Assembly: GCA_902762785.1 (NCBI GenBank)
Contig: CACWPL010000027.1
Span: 1 to 41,691, forward strand
Source: an uncultured Ruminococcus sp.
GTDB lineage: Bacteria > Bacillota > Clostridia > Oscillospirales > Ruminococcaceae
DNA: 41,691 bases
Direction: 5' to 3'
Part shown: positions 8,556-15,405 of the stretch, piece after piece
How the letters are laid out: each line of letters opens with the position of its first letter
How positions within the stretch are numbered: the stretch's first letter is position 1
Program-made: the position numbers and the translations under genes
The notes under the pieces: generated by a model
Database searches by the model: none
Seen by the model: the letters and a program-made list of their open reading frames with translations, nothing else
What the model was told of the DNA's origin: nothing

Positions 8556-8584
8556 TTGCTTTTTCCATCATGATGTGGTATAAT
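8556..8584 (+). promoter_or_regulatory. Promoter of aroE, followed by leader hairpin
   Basis: TATAAT at 8579-8584 preceded by ATGTGG, with a weak -35 TTGCTT (8556-8561) at 17 bases. A hairpin with a 6-bp stem (8612-8617 with 8624-8629) lies in the leader, upstream of AAGGAG at 8642. Confidence 0.75.
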
Positions 8585-8655
8585 AGTAGCTGTATCATAA
8601 TATAAGAGAAAAGCGGCCGTCTTGCCGCTGCCTCATCTACAACAAGGAGCGACCT

Positions 8656-9495
8656 ATGCGACAGTTCACCCTGATCGGCCATCCCCTTGGCCATTCCATG
8701 TCCCCGTTCATCCACGAGCGGCTCTTCCGGCTCGCCGGGATGGACGCTGCGTATTCTCTGACCGACATCCCGCCCGAGGGGCTCGCGGACGCCGTGCCGG
8801 GACTGCGGACGCTGCGGGGCTTCAACGTGACCATCCCGTATAAGACCGACATCCTGCCCTTCCTCGCCGGTATGGACGAGGGCGCGGCACGCTACGGGTC
8901 GGTCAACACCGTGTCCGTCACGGAGGACGGACAGCTCTTCGGCCACAACACCGACTGCGCCGGTTTCCTGCACAGCGTCGGCGAGATCCCCGCGGGGAGC
9001 CGCGTCCTGCTGATCGGCTGCGGCGGCGTGGGACGGATGATGGCCACGGAGGTCTACCTGCACGGGGCGGCGCTCACGATCGTGGAGCGGGACCATGCGC
9101 GTGCGGAGGCGCTCGCGGCGGAGCTGCCTGAACGCTTTCCGGAGGCGGGCGGCACGGTGCGCGTGTGTGACACGGCGCCGGACGAGCCGTTCGCGCTGCT
9201 GATGAACGCGACGCCGGTCGGGATGTATCCCAAGGGGGACGCGTGCCCGGTCGGGGAGGACGTGATCGCGCGGTGCGACCGCGTGTTCGACGTGATCTAC
9301 AATCCCACGGAGACGCTGCTGATGCGCCGTGCCCGTGCGCTGGGCAAGCCCGCGGTCGGCGGTGCGGCCATGCTGGTATGGCAGGCGGCCGTCGCCGAGC
9401 AGATCTGGAACGGCGTGACGTTCCGCGAGGAGGACATCGAGGCCCTCATCCGCGAGATGGAGGCCGAGGTCGATCGGCAGTTCCAGGAGAAGTGA
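8656..9495 (+). CDS. aroE: Shikimate dehydrogenase
   Basis: NADPH-dependent reduction of 3-dehydroshikimate to shikimate in aromatic amino acid synthesis. The 279-residue length is standard. Seen in order: substrate-binding GHSMSPF (about 12-18), NVTIPYK (58-64, the Lys is catalytic), NTDCAGF (about 98-104, Asp partner), the nucleotide-binding GCGGVGR (about 121), NATPVGMYP, and the closing GAAMLVWQAAVAEQIW block. AAGGAG lies 8 bases before the ATG at 8656. The next gene is aroK, consistent with an aro pair, but a repeat block of about 460 bp separates them. Confidence 0.95.
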   Translation: MRQFTLIGHPLGHSMSPFIHERLFRLAGMDAAYSLTDIPPEGLADAVPGLRTLRGFNVTIPYKTDILPFLAGMDEGAARYGSVNTVSVTEDGQLFGHNTDCAGFLHSVGEIPAGSRVLLIGCGGVGRMMATEVYLHGAALTIVERDHARAEALAAELPERFPEAGGTVRVCDTAPDEPFALLMNATPVGMYPKGDACPVGEDVIARCDRVFDVIYNPTETLLMRRARALGKPAVGGAAMLVWQAAVAEQIWNGVTFREEDIEALIREMEAEVDRQFQEK

Positions 9496-9521
9496 TCCGG
9501 CGGCGCCGCGATCAGGAATAG

Positions 9522-9890
9522 TGTCCCGGAAAGACACCGGGGCTTGGGACGGCGACCCGCGATCATGTAGGCGTTTGCATCCTCATCAAAACGGCGTCCA
9601 AGTGAAACACCGGGGGCTTGGGGCGGCGTCCCTGCGATCATGTAGGCGTTTGCATCCCCATCAAAAAACGGCGCCTAGGTGATACACCGGGGGCTTGAGG
9701 GGACGCCAACGCTGCGGGGCAGACCAACGAGCCCGCGAGGAACGCTGCCCTGCGATGATATGGGCGTTTGCATCCCCATCAAAAAACGGCGCCTAGGTGA
9801 TACACCGGGGGGGCTTGGGGGGACGCCAACACTGCGGGGCAGACCAACGAGCCCGCGAGGAACGCCGCCCGAGTGAAACACCGGGGGGTA
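9522..9890. repeat. Mosaic intergenic repeat block between aroE and aroK
   Basis: The landmark ACACCGG occurs at 9534, 9607, 9684, 9802 and 9878, giving units of 73, 77, 118 and 76 bp. Short units share GTAGGCGTTTGCATCC and CATCAAAAAACGGCG. The long unit is the short one plus an insert containing GCAGACCAACGAGCCCGCG; segments 9663-9750 and 9781-9870 are nearly identical direct copies 118 bp apart. No open frame here looks coding, and no transposase is present. It merges into the large inverted repeat at 9891-9982. Confidence 0.8.
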
Positions 9891-9982
9891 TGGGGGGACG
9901 CCAACGCCGCAGGGCGTGACCGAACGAAGCGCAGCGGAGAGAGGTCTAGCCCTGCGCTCATATGGGCGTTGGCGTCCCCCCA
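9891..9982. repeat. Nested inverted repeat (92 bp), possible mobile or structured element
   Basis: Perfect 18-bp outer arms (9891-9908 and 9965-9982) enclose a perfect 8-bp inner pair (9908-9915 with 9949-9956) and a short GACC/GGTC pair around a purine-rich loop. The left arm is also part of the neighbouring direct-repeat family. The element ends about 40 bases before aroK and could be a small palindromic mobile repeat or act on the transcript. It lacks a T-run typical of a terminator. Confidence 0.75.
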
Positions 9983-10024
9983 TTATGATCCGGCGTCGCC
10001 CCCCCATTTAAATAGGAGGCAGAT

Positions 10025-10531
10025 ATGACGATTTTTCTCTGCGGCTTTATGGGATGCGGGAAGAGCACGGTCGGTGTGCGGCTCGCGAAGCGTCTGGGAT
10101 GTCCGTTCGTGGACATGGATGCCTACATCGAGGAGCAGGCCGGCAAGACCATCCCGGAGATCTTCGCCCAGGACGGCGAGCCGCATTTCCGTGACCTCGA
10201 GACACAGGCCATCCGGGAGCTGGCCGCGCGGGACGGCGTGATCGCCTGCGGCGGCGGCGCCATGCTCCGGGAGGAGAACGCGAGGATCGCCGCCGAGCAC
10301 GGCACCGTGCTGTTTTTGGACGTGCCGTTCCGGACGTGCTTCAACCGGATCGCCAATACCGACCGTCCCATCGTCCGCCGGTCGACACGGCAGGAGCTGT
10401 ATGATCTGTACCGCAAGCGCCGGGGCGTCTACCGGCGGCACAGCACCGTGCGCATCGAGGCCGTCCACAGTCCCACCGCGACCGTGACCGAGATCGTGGA
10501 GACGCTCGGGCTCACACCGCAGGAGGACTAG
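10025..10531 (+). CDS. aroK: Shikimate kinase
   Basis: ATP-dependent 3-phosphorylation of shikimate. The 168-residue P-loop kinase has Walker A GFMGCGKST (7-15), the shikimate-binding DMDAYIEEQ region (about 31-39) with FRDLE further on, the GGG motif ACGGGAMLR, and the lid arginine in TDRPIVRR. Length and order are typical. AGGAGG (10014-10019) precedes the ATG. It follows aroE across a repeat block and is followed by an amidohydrolase gene on the same strand after 57 bases. No promoter of good quality is seen in the repeats, so read-through from aroE or a promoter inside the repeats are both possible. Confidence 0.95.
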   Translation: MTIFLCGFMGCGKSTVGVRLAKRLGCPFVDMDAYIEEQAGKTIPEIFAQDGEPHFRDLETQAIRELAARDGVIACGGGAMLREENARIAAEHGTVLFLDVPFRTCFNRIANTDRPIVRRSTRQELYDLYRKRRGVYRRHSTVRIEAVHSPTATVTEIVETLGLTPQED

Positions 10532-10588
10532 CCAAGTCCCGCAGATCCATTATCCAAGCAAGATCGACTATCTCACAGGAGGAAGACC

Positions 10589-11737
10589 ATGTTACTATAT
10601 AATGCAGAGATCTATTCCATGACGGATGATATGCATTTTTACGGCTATGTCGAGGTCAAGGACGGCAAGATCCAGGCCGTCGAGCAGGGCAAGCCGGACG
10701 CCGTGACCGAGGAGGACATCGACTGCGGCGGCGGGATGCTCATGCCCGGCCTCATCGACGCCCATACCCACCTCGGCATCATCGAGGACGGCATCGACTT
10801 CGAGGGCGACGACTGCAATGAGGTCTCCGACCCCTTCACCCCGCAGCTGCGCGCCATCGACGGCATCGACCCCTATGACCGCTGCTTCGAGGAGGCACGC
10901 GCGTCCGGGATCACGTCCGTGATGGTCTCGCCGGGCAGCGCCAATGCCTGCGGCGGCGAGATGCTGCTCCTCAAGACCTGGGGACGCTGCACCGATGAGA
11001 TGGCCGTGCGGCCGTGCGGCATGAAGTTCGCCCTCGGCGAGAACCCCAAGTCCGTCTACAACGACCGCGACGAGGCACCCGTCACCCGCATGGCGATCGC
11101 GTCCCTCATCCGCGAGGGCCTGCAAAAGGCCAAGCTCTACTCCGAGCGCCTCCAGCGCTTCGAGGAGCATCCCGATGAGGAGGAGCCGCCGGAGTACGAC
11201 GCCAAGTGCGAGGCGCTGCTGCCCCTCCTCGAGGGCGACATCAAGGCGCATTTCCATTGCCATCGTGCGGATGACATCGGCACCGCCATGCGCATCAGCC
11301 GTGAGTTCGGCCTCGACCCCGTCATCGTCCACGGGACGGGCGCGCATGTCGCCGCCGACCTGTTTGGAGAGTGGGGACTGAACATCATCGTCGGCCCCAT
11401 CATCTGCGACCGCTGCAAGCCCGAGATGCGCGATATGGAGCTGTCGAACGCCGCCAAGCTCCACGAGAAGGGCGTCCACATCGCCATCTGCACCGACCAT
11501 CCCGAGGTGCCGATCCAGTACCTGCGCCTGTCGGCGGCGCTCGCCGTCAAGGGCGGGCTCTCGCGCGAGGCCGCGCTGCGCGGCATCACCTCCGAGGCCG
11601 CCGATATGCTCGGCGTGTCCGACCGAATCGGCCGCATCGCCGAGGGACTCGATGCCGACCTCGTCCTCTTCCCGTCCGACGTGCTCGACATCATGCAGGA
11701 TCCTGTCTGCGTCATGATCGACGGGAGGATGGTCTGA
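10589..11737 (+). CDS. Amidohydrolase family protein (imidazolonepropionase/dihydroorotase-like fold)
   Basis: Probable cytoplasmic metal-dependent hydrolase of the amidohydrolase superfamily, substrate unknown. The 382-residue protein has the N-terminal composite-domain strand start (LLYNAEIYSM), GLIDAHTHLGI (about 54-64, the HxH metal ligands), KAHFHCHRADDI (about 215-226, further His ligands), VIVHGTGAH (about 244-252) and CTDHPEVPI (about 302-310, the catalytic Asp), then a C-terminal VCVMIDGRMV strand. Nothing in the window suggests a histidine-degradation or pyrimidine operon, so a specific name is not justified. AGGAGG lies about 7 bases before the ATG. The stop is one base before the next ATG, so the two are translationally coupled. 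Confidence 0.88.
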   Translation: MLLYNAEIYSMTDDMHFYGYVEVKDGKIQAVEQGKPDAVTEEDIDCGGGMLMPGLIDAHTHLGIIEDGIDFEGDDCNEVSDPFTPQLRAIDGIDPYDRCFEEARASGITSVMVSPGSANACGGEMLLLKTWGRCTDEMAVRPCGMKFALGENPKSVYNDRDEAPVTRMAIASLIREGLQKAKLYSERLQRFEEHPDEEEPPEYDAKCEALLPLLEGDIKAHFHCHRADDIGTAMRISREFGLDPVIVHGTGAHVAADLFGEWGLNIIVGPIICDRCKPEMRDMELSNAAKLHEKGVHIAICTDHPEVPIQYLRLSAALAVKGGLSREAALRGITSEAADMLGVSDRIGRIAEGLDADLVLFPSDVLDIMQDPVCVMIDGRMV

Positions 11738-11738
11738 T

Positions 11739-12311
11739 ATGACAGAGATCCCCGCCGAGTCCTACGAGACCGGCCGCCTGACCGTCGGCGATGAGGACTT
11801 CTACGCCGCCGAGGAGCTCGTCCGCGCGTACCATGCGAACCGCTCGATCTGCCTGCGCAAGCAGTATCTCCAGAATATTTATCGAATCGTGTTCGTGGTG
11901 ATGCTCGTGCCGCTCGCGTGCTATTTCATCTCGGAGTTCTTCCAGCCGTCCATCAGTCCGTATATGGCCATCATCAGCACGGTGTATACGGTCTTCGCGT
12001 TGTTCTTCGTGTTCGTGCGCAAGGAGCTGCTGATCCCCGGGATCGCGTCGCTGGTCTACCTGGCAGAGGCGTTCCGTCTGGACGACCCGTCCGCGATCAT
12101 CCCCACCGCCATCCCGGCCGTCATCCTCTGCGTGATCGGCTATCGCTTCGACCGGGACAAGCGCTGGCTCGAGCAGCAGCCGGGGTACCCCGAATTCCAC
12201 GACATCCTGGTCTATCGTGAGAGCGACGATGCCCTCACGGAGCGGGACATCCCCCCGCTCGACACGGCCGCCGAGGACCCCTACAAGGACATCCTCAGCG
12301 ACCTGCAATGA
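11739..12311 (+). CDS. Small multi-pass membrane protein of unknown function
   Basis: A 190-residue protein with a polar N-terminus (1 to about 45), then about four hydrophobic segments (roughly 49-66, 74-91, 95-111 and 119-135) and a long acidic cytoplasmic-type tail. A short basic stretch (FVRKELL) separates helices, consistent with an inner-membrane protein. I recognise no catalytic motif. Its ATG at 11739 follows the TGA of the amidohydrolase (11735-11737) directly, so the two genes are coupled, and the fumarase alpha gene follows after 22 bases. Function is unknown. Confidence 0.85.
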   Translation: MTEIPAESYETGRLTVGDEDFYAAEELVRAYHANRSICLRKQYLQNIYRIVFVVMLVPLACYFISEFFQPSISPYMAIISTVYTVFALFFVFVRKELLIPGIASLVYLAEAFRLDDPSAIIPTAIPAVILCVIGYRFDRDKRWLEQQPGYPEFHDILVYRESDDALTERDIPPLDTAAEDPYKDILSDLQ

Positions 12312-12333
12312 TAATTATTTGAGGTGACGAAAG

Positions 12334-13176
12334 ATGAGAGAGATCACTGCATTCGAGATCGCCGAGACGGTCGCGGCACTGTGCATCAAGGCCAATAAGC
12401 AGCTCCCCGCGAACCTGGAGGCACGCATCCGCGCGGCCGCCGGTGAGGAGCAGTCCCCTGTAGGACGTGCCGTCTTCGACGACCTGCTCGAGAACATCAA
12501 GACCGCCCGCGAGGAGGACATCCCGATCTGCCAGGACACCGGCATGGCCGTGGTGTTCATCGAGCTGGGACAGGACGTCCACATCACCGGCGGCACGCTG
12601 CGTGACGCGGTCAATGCCGGCGTGGCCAAGGGCTACACGGAGGGCTATCTGCGCTGCTCCGTCGTCGGCGACCCGCTCGAGCGCGTCAACACCGGCGACA
12701 ATACCCCCGCTGTGCTCCATCTGGAGCTGGTCGAGGGGGACGGCATGAGGATCACCGTCTGCCCCAAGGGCTTCGGCAGCGAGAACATGTCCGCCCTGAA
12801 GATGCTCACCCCCGCCGCGTCCCGGGAGGACATCGTGCAGCTCGTGACGGACATCGTCGCGAAGGCCGGGAGCAATCCCTGCCCGCCCATGGTCATCGGC
12901 GTGGGGATCGGCGGCAACTTCGAGGAATGTGCGCTGCTGGCGAAGAAGGCGCTCTGCCGTGACGCCGCCGTGCGCAATCCCAAGCCGCTCTACGCGTCCC
13001 TCGAGCAGGAGATGCTCGACCGCATCAACGCCCTCGGCATCGGGCCGCAGGGCTTCGGCGGGACATGTACCGCCCTGTATGTCAACATCGAGGAGGGACC
13101 GACGCACATCGCCGGTCTGCCCGTCGCGGTGAATGTCGGGTGTCACGTCACCCGCCACGCAGCCGCAGAGATCTAA
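12334..13176 (+). CDS. Class I fumarate hydratase (or L-tartrate dehydratase) alpha subunit
   Basis: The iron-sulfur hydro-lyase alpha subunit that would interconvert fumarate and malate, or dehydrate tartrate. The 280-residue protein has the cluster-ligand motifs PICQDTGM (about 64-71), GGNFEECALLAKKAL (about 190-204) and GFGGTCTALYV (about 235-245), plus KGFGSENMSALKML. This is the usual size of the alpha half of two-subunit enzymes. Those enzymes need a beta subunit, normally the very next gene; here the next gene is coaX and no beta gene lies in the window. GAGGTG precedes the ATG by 8 bases. Fumarase and tartrate dehydratase alpha chains are hard to tell apart by eye. Confidence 0.9.
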   Translation: MREITAFEIAETVAALCIKANKQLPANLEARIRAAAGEEQSPVGRAVFDDLLENIKTAREEDIPICQDTGMAVVFIELGQDVHITGGTLRDAVNAGVAKGYTEGYLRCSVVGDPLERVNTGDNTPAVLHLELVEGDGMRITVCPKGFGSENMSALKMLTPAASREDIVQLVTDIVAKAGSNPCPPMVIGVGIGGNFEECALLAKKALCRDAAVRNPKPLYASLEQEMLDRINALGIGPQGFGGTCTALYVNIEEGPTHIAGLPVAVNVGCHVTRHAAAEI

Positions 13177-13186
13177 GGAGGTCGCC

Positions 13187-13951
13187 ATGCTCTTAGCCAT
13201 CGACGTCGGCAATACGAACATCGTCCTCGGGTGCTTCGACGGGCGCGAGATCCTCTTCCGCGAGCGCATCTCCACCGCGCCGCAGTCCACTGCGCTCGAG
13301 TATGCCTCCGCACTGCGCACGGCGCTGGAGATGTACCACATCCCCGTCGCGCAGATCACGGACGCGATCATCTCGTCCGTCGTCCCCAGTGTGACGAACA
13401 CGCTCCGCCAGGCCGTGGACAAGCTCTTCCACTGTGACGCGCTGGTCGTGGGGCCTGGGATCAAGACGGGCGTCTCCATCGTCATCGACGACCCTGCCAC
13501 CCTCGGCAGCGACCTCGTGGTCGATGCGGTGGCGGGCATCCATGAGTACCCGCTCCCGCTCATCATCATCGACATGGGCACGGCCACGACCCTTTCGGTC
13601 ATCGACGAGAAGAAGCGCTACCGCGGCGGCGTCATCATGACGGGCGTGGCGGTCTCGACCGAGGCGCTCGCCGCCCGCACGGCGCAGCTCCCGCGCATCG
13701 CCTATGAGCCGCCCAAGAGCGTCATCGGCACGAACACGGTCGACTGCATGAAGAGCGGCGTCATGTATGCCAACGCCTGCGCCCTCGACGGCATGGTCGA
13801 GCGGCTCGAGGAGGAGCTGGGCAGCCGCTGTACAGTCGTGGCGACCGGCGGTCTGGCCGGGGTCATCACGCCCCTCTGCCGCCGCGAAATGATCCTTGAC
13901 GACGACCTGCTCCTCAAGGGGCTCTGCCTCATCTACGAGAAGAATCGCTGA
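13187..13951 (+). CDS. coaX: Type III pantothenate kinase
   Basis: First step of coenzyme A synthesis, phosphorylating pantothenate with ATP. The 254-residue protein belongs to the ASKHA (acetate kinase/Hsp70-like) fold: phosphate motif IDVGNTNIVLG (about 4-14), GPGIKTGV (about 85-92), the second phosphate loop IDMGTATTLSVI (about 128-139) and ATGGLAGVI near the C-terminus. The ATG at 13187 is chosen because AAGGAGG (13175-13181) lies 5 bases upstream; an upstream in-frame start at 13133 lies inside the previous gene. It is the last gene of the aroK-to-coaX run and is followed by a terminator. Confidence 0.93.
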   Translation: MLLAIDVGNTNIVLGCFDGREILFRERISTAPQSTALEYASALRTALEMYHIPVAQITDAIISSVVPSVTNTLRQAVDKLFHCDALVVGPGIKTGVSIVIDDPATLGSDLVVDAVAGIHEYPLPLIIIDMGTATTLSVIDEKKRYRGGVIMTGVAVSTEALAARTAQLPRIAYEPPKSVIGTNTVDCMKSGVMYANACALDGMVERLEEELGSRCTVVATGGLAGVITPLCRREMILDDDLLLKGLCLIYEKNR

Positions 13952-13955
13952 AAAT

Positions 13956-13984
13956 AGCCCCCGCCTCACGCAGAGACGGGGGCT
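13956..13984. terminator. Terminator between coaX and the MazF-like gene
   Basis: An 8-bp G/C stem (13956-13963 with 13977-13984) with a 13-base loop. On the minus strand it is followed by ATTTTC, so it works best for the convergent MazF-like gene; the plus side is followed by CTCTCTC. Confidence 0.75.
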
Positions 13985-13989
13985 CTCTC

Positions 13990-14349
13990 TCACCCGCGGG
14001 CGCTCCCGGGGAGGCCGAAGCTCACGGAGATCGCGTTGTCGACGCGCTGCATGGCGTCCGGCGTGAGGGCGCCCATGCGGTCCTTGAGACGGCGCTTGTC
14101 GATGGTGCGGATCTGCTCGAGCAGCACGATGCTGTCGCGCTGGAGGCCGCAGGTGGCCGCCTCGAGCGAGATGTGCGTGGGCAGCTTGGCCTTGTCGAGC
14201 CGACTGGTGATGGCCGCCGCGATCACGGTGGGACTGTGCCGGTTGCCGACATCGTTCTGCACGATAAGTACCGGCCGCACGCCCCCCTGCTCCGAACCGA
14301 CCACCGGGCTCAGGTCTGCGTAATAGATCTCTCCTCGTCTGACTGTCAT
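13990..14349 (-). CDS. MazF/NdoA-type mRNA interferase (toxin-like), no adjacent antitoxin
   Basis: Probable endoribonuclease of the MazF/PemK/NdoA family, which cuts mRNA at short sequences. The 119-residue product has [20 protein letters not shown] (about 4-23) and RPVLIVQND followed by the [10 protein letters not shown] strand, all conserved in Bacillus NdoA. The ATG at 14349 is used because AAAGGAG lies 9 bases upstream; a longer open frame to 14484 has no site. In Bacillus the antitoxin gene lies directly upstream; here the 180 bases upstream hold only a tRNA promoter on the other strand and no MazE-like frame. An antitoxin elsewhere, or housekeeping use, are both possible. Confidence 0.9.
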   Translation of the reverse strand: MTVRRGEIYYADLSPVVGSEQGGVRPVLIVQNDVGNRHSPTVIAAAITSRLDKAKLPTHISLEAATCGLQRDSIVLLEQIRTIDKRRLKDRMGALTPDAMQRVDNAISVSFGLPGSARG

Positions 14350-14468
14350 ATCCGAGCGCTCCTTTCGATGCGTTTGCATGTGGTACCCAAAGTATGCCCC
14401 GGCCGCGCCGTTCTCATTCAAAAACGCTGCCGATACGTTACCATTAGTATATGCGCCCGCGCAGGGGC

Positions 14469-14497
14469 TTGACAGGCGGCGCAAAATGTGCTATACT
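14469..14497 (+). promoter_or_regulatory. Sigma-A promoter of tRNA-Gln
   Basis: TTGACA (14469-14474), 17-base spacer, TATACT (14492-14497), preceded by TGTGC. A G/C palindrome (around 14506-14519) lies between it and the tRNA, in the 5' trailer removed by RNase P. Confidence 0.9.
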
Positions 14498-14529
14498 TTT
14501 GTAGACGGCGCACGCGCCGGCAGATAGTG

Positions 14530-14602
14530 TGGGGTATAGCCAAGTGGTAAGGCAACGGACTTTGACTCCGTCATTTCGTGGGTCCGAATCCCGCTACCCC
14601 AA
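14530..14602 (+). tRNA. tRNA-Gln (anticodon TTG)
   Basis: Cloverleaf read by hand: acceptor TGGGGTA (14530-14536) pairs with TACCCCA (14595-14601), discriminator A at 14602, D-stem GCC/GGC, anticodon stem ACGGA/TCCGT with loop CTTTGAC (TTG), and T-stem GTGGG/CCCGC. The T-loop reads TCCGAAT, so position 55 is C where almost all elongator tRNAs have T. The encoded 3' CCA is absent. A terminator follows. Confidence 0.93.
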
Positions 14603-14605
14603 CTC

Positions 14606-14637
14606 CCCCGGAGCAGGTCCTGCTCCGGGGCTTTTTT
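14606..14637 (+). terminator. Rho-independent terminator of tRNA-Gln
   Basis: Perfect 10-bp stem (14606-14615 with 14621-14630), 5-base loop, then CTTTTTT. It is followed within a few bases by the stop of the convergent sigma-like gene (14640). Confidence 0.95.
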
Positions 14638-14639
14638 GT

Positions 14640-14978
14640 TTACTCGTCGTCGTCGTCGGTGAGACACATGCGGTCGTACTCGATATAAAAGCGCATGTGA
14701 TGGCGGATGTTGGCCATGCCGCGCCGGAGCGTCCGGGAGACGGTCGTGCCGGCCACGCCCAGCTCGCGGGCGATGTCGCAGATGCGCTTCTCCTCGAACC
14801 AGTACAGCAGCACCACCTCGCGCTGCCGCGGGGTCAGCTCGGTCGCGATGATGTCACGCAGCGCCCTGCGGACGACCATCATCTGCCGCGTGTTCGATGC
14901 CGACGTTTGCAGCATCTGCCGGATCAGCTCCCGGTCGAACTCCAGCGCGGCCTCGGATACTCTTGTCCTTCCTGCCAT
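14640..14978 (-). CDS. Sigma-70 region 4-like helix-turn-helix protein
   Basis: A 112-residue probable DNA-binding protein. Residues about 49-95 match the region 4 HTH of sigma factors: TPRQREVVLLYWFEEKRICD followed by IARELGVAGTTVSRTLRRG. There is no region 2, so it cannot act as a full sigma factor without another subunit; small proteins of this sort occur as transcription activators or as half-sigma partners. The acidic tail ends TDDDDE. The ATG at 14978 has its own GGAGG 6 bases upstream, inside the coding part of the neighbouring gene; the genes overlap by 125 bases. Control would come from the promoter at 15363-15391 with a LexA-type operator. Confidence 0.85.
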   Translation of the reverse strand: MAGRTRVSEAALEFDRELIRQMLQTSASNTRQMMVVRRALRDIIATELTPRQREVVLLYWFEEKRICDIARELGVAGTTVSRTLRRGMANIRHHMRFYIEYDRMCLTDDDDE

Positions 14979-15192
14979 CCACTTCCTCCGTTCCCAGCCC
15001 CATGCGCTCGCGCATCAGGATGATGGTGTGGAGCATGTCCGAGAGCTCCGTGCGCAGCAGGTCGCGGCGCATCTTCAGGCTCTCCTGCTCCTTCGTCCCC
15101 AGGTCCTCGCGGCGGAGCTCTTCCGTCAGCTCCCGCACGCGCCGCAGCATCGCCCTGCGGCAGGCTTCATAGTCACGGATCATTTGGTACAT
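14854..15192 (-). CDS. Coiled-coil protein overlapping the sigma-like gene
   Basis: A 112-residue product. Residues about 5-65 are strongly helical and charged (RAMLRRVRELTEELRRE; then LKMRRDLLRTELSDMLHTII), suggesting a coiled coil. The last 40 residues are Gly/Ala/Arg-rich and lie entirely in the overlap with the sigma-like gene, so this tail is either non-essential or an artefact of reading past a frameshift. Phage-type regulators of the sigma-4 kind have a coiled coil N-terminal to the HTH, so the pair could be the two halves of one such protein. AGGAGG lies 11 bases before the ATG; a tiny alternative frame of 8 codons starts at the same site. Confidence 0.65.
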   Translation of the reverse strand: MYQMIRDYEACRRAMLRRVRELTEELRREDLGTKEQESLKMRRDLLRTELSDMLHTIILMRERMGLGTEEVDGRKDKSIRGRAGVRPGADPADAANVGIEHAADDGRPQGAA

Positions 15193-15341
15193 TCGTCATT
15201 TCGCCTCCTGTGTGAGATGGGTCGTGTGCCGTGTCGTCGGCACGATAAAACATACGTTCTATTTTGAGATGTGGAAAAAGCTGTACACGGGGCGTACAGC
15301 ACGGGGAACACCGCCTCGCATGTCGGTGGCGAGCACATACG

Positions 15342-15355
15342 AGAACGAATGTTCT
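15342..15355. promoter_or_regulatory. LexA (SOS) operator candidate
   Basis: AGAACGAATGTTCT is a perfect 5-4-5 palindrome and matches the Gram-positive LexA consensus CGAACRNRYGTTCG at all inner positions (GAAC, G-A-A-T, GTTC); only the two outermost bases differ. It lies at the predicted start of transcription of the minus-strand promoter and also within the promoter region of the divergent decarboxylase gene. Confidence 0.75.
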
Positions 15356-15362
15356 GTTTATA

Positions 15363-15391
15363 ATTCTACCGCATTTTTTTCGATTTGTCAA
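15363..15391 (-). promoter_or_regulatory. Promoter of the coiled-coil/sigma-like pair
   Basis: Minus strand: TTGACA (15386-15391), 17-base spacer, TAGAAT (15363-15368). Unlike most promoters here it lacks the TG extension. The -35 overlaps the ribosome binding site of the divergent gene. On the plus strand TATAAT at 15359-15364 could serve that gene, but no -35 is seen. Confidence 0.8.
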
Positions 15392-15405
15392 GGGGGTCAG
15401 TGATA

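Noticed and set aside
9522-9982. CRISPR array between aroE and aroK
   Set aside because: Units are irregular (73-118 bp) and contain no short repeat with unique spacers of constant length.
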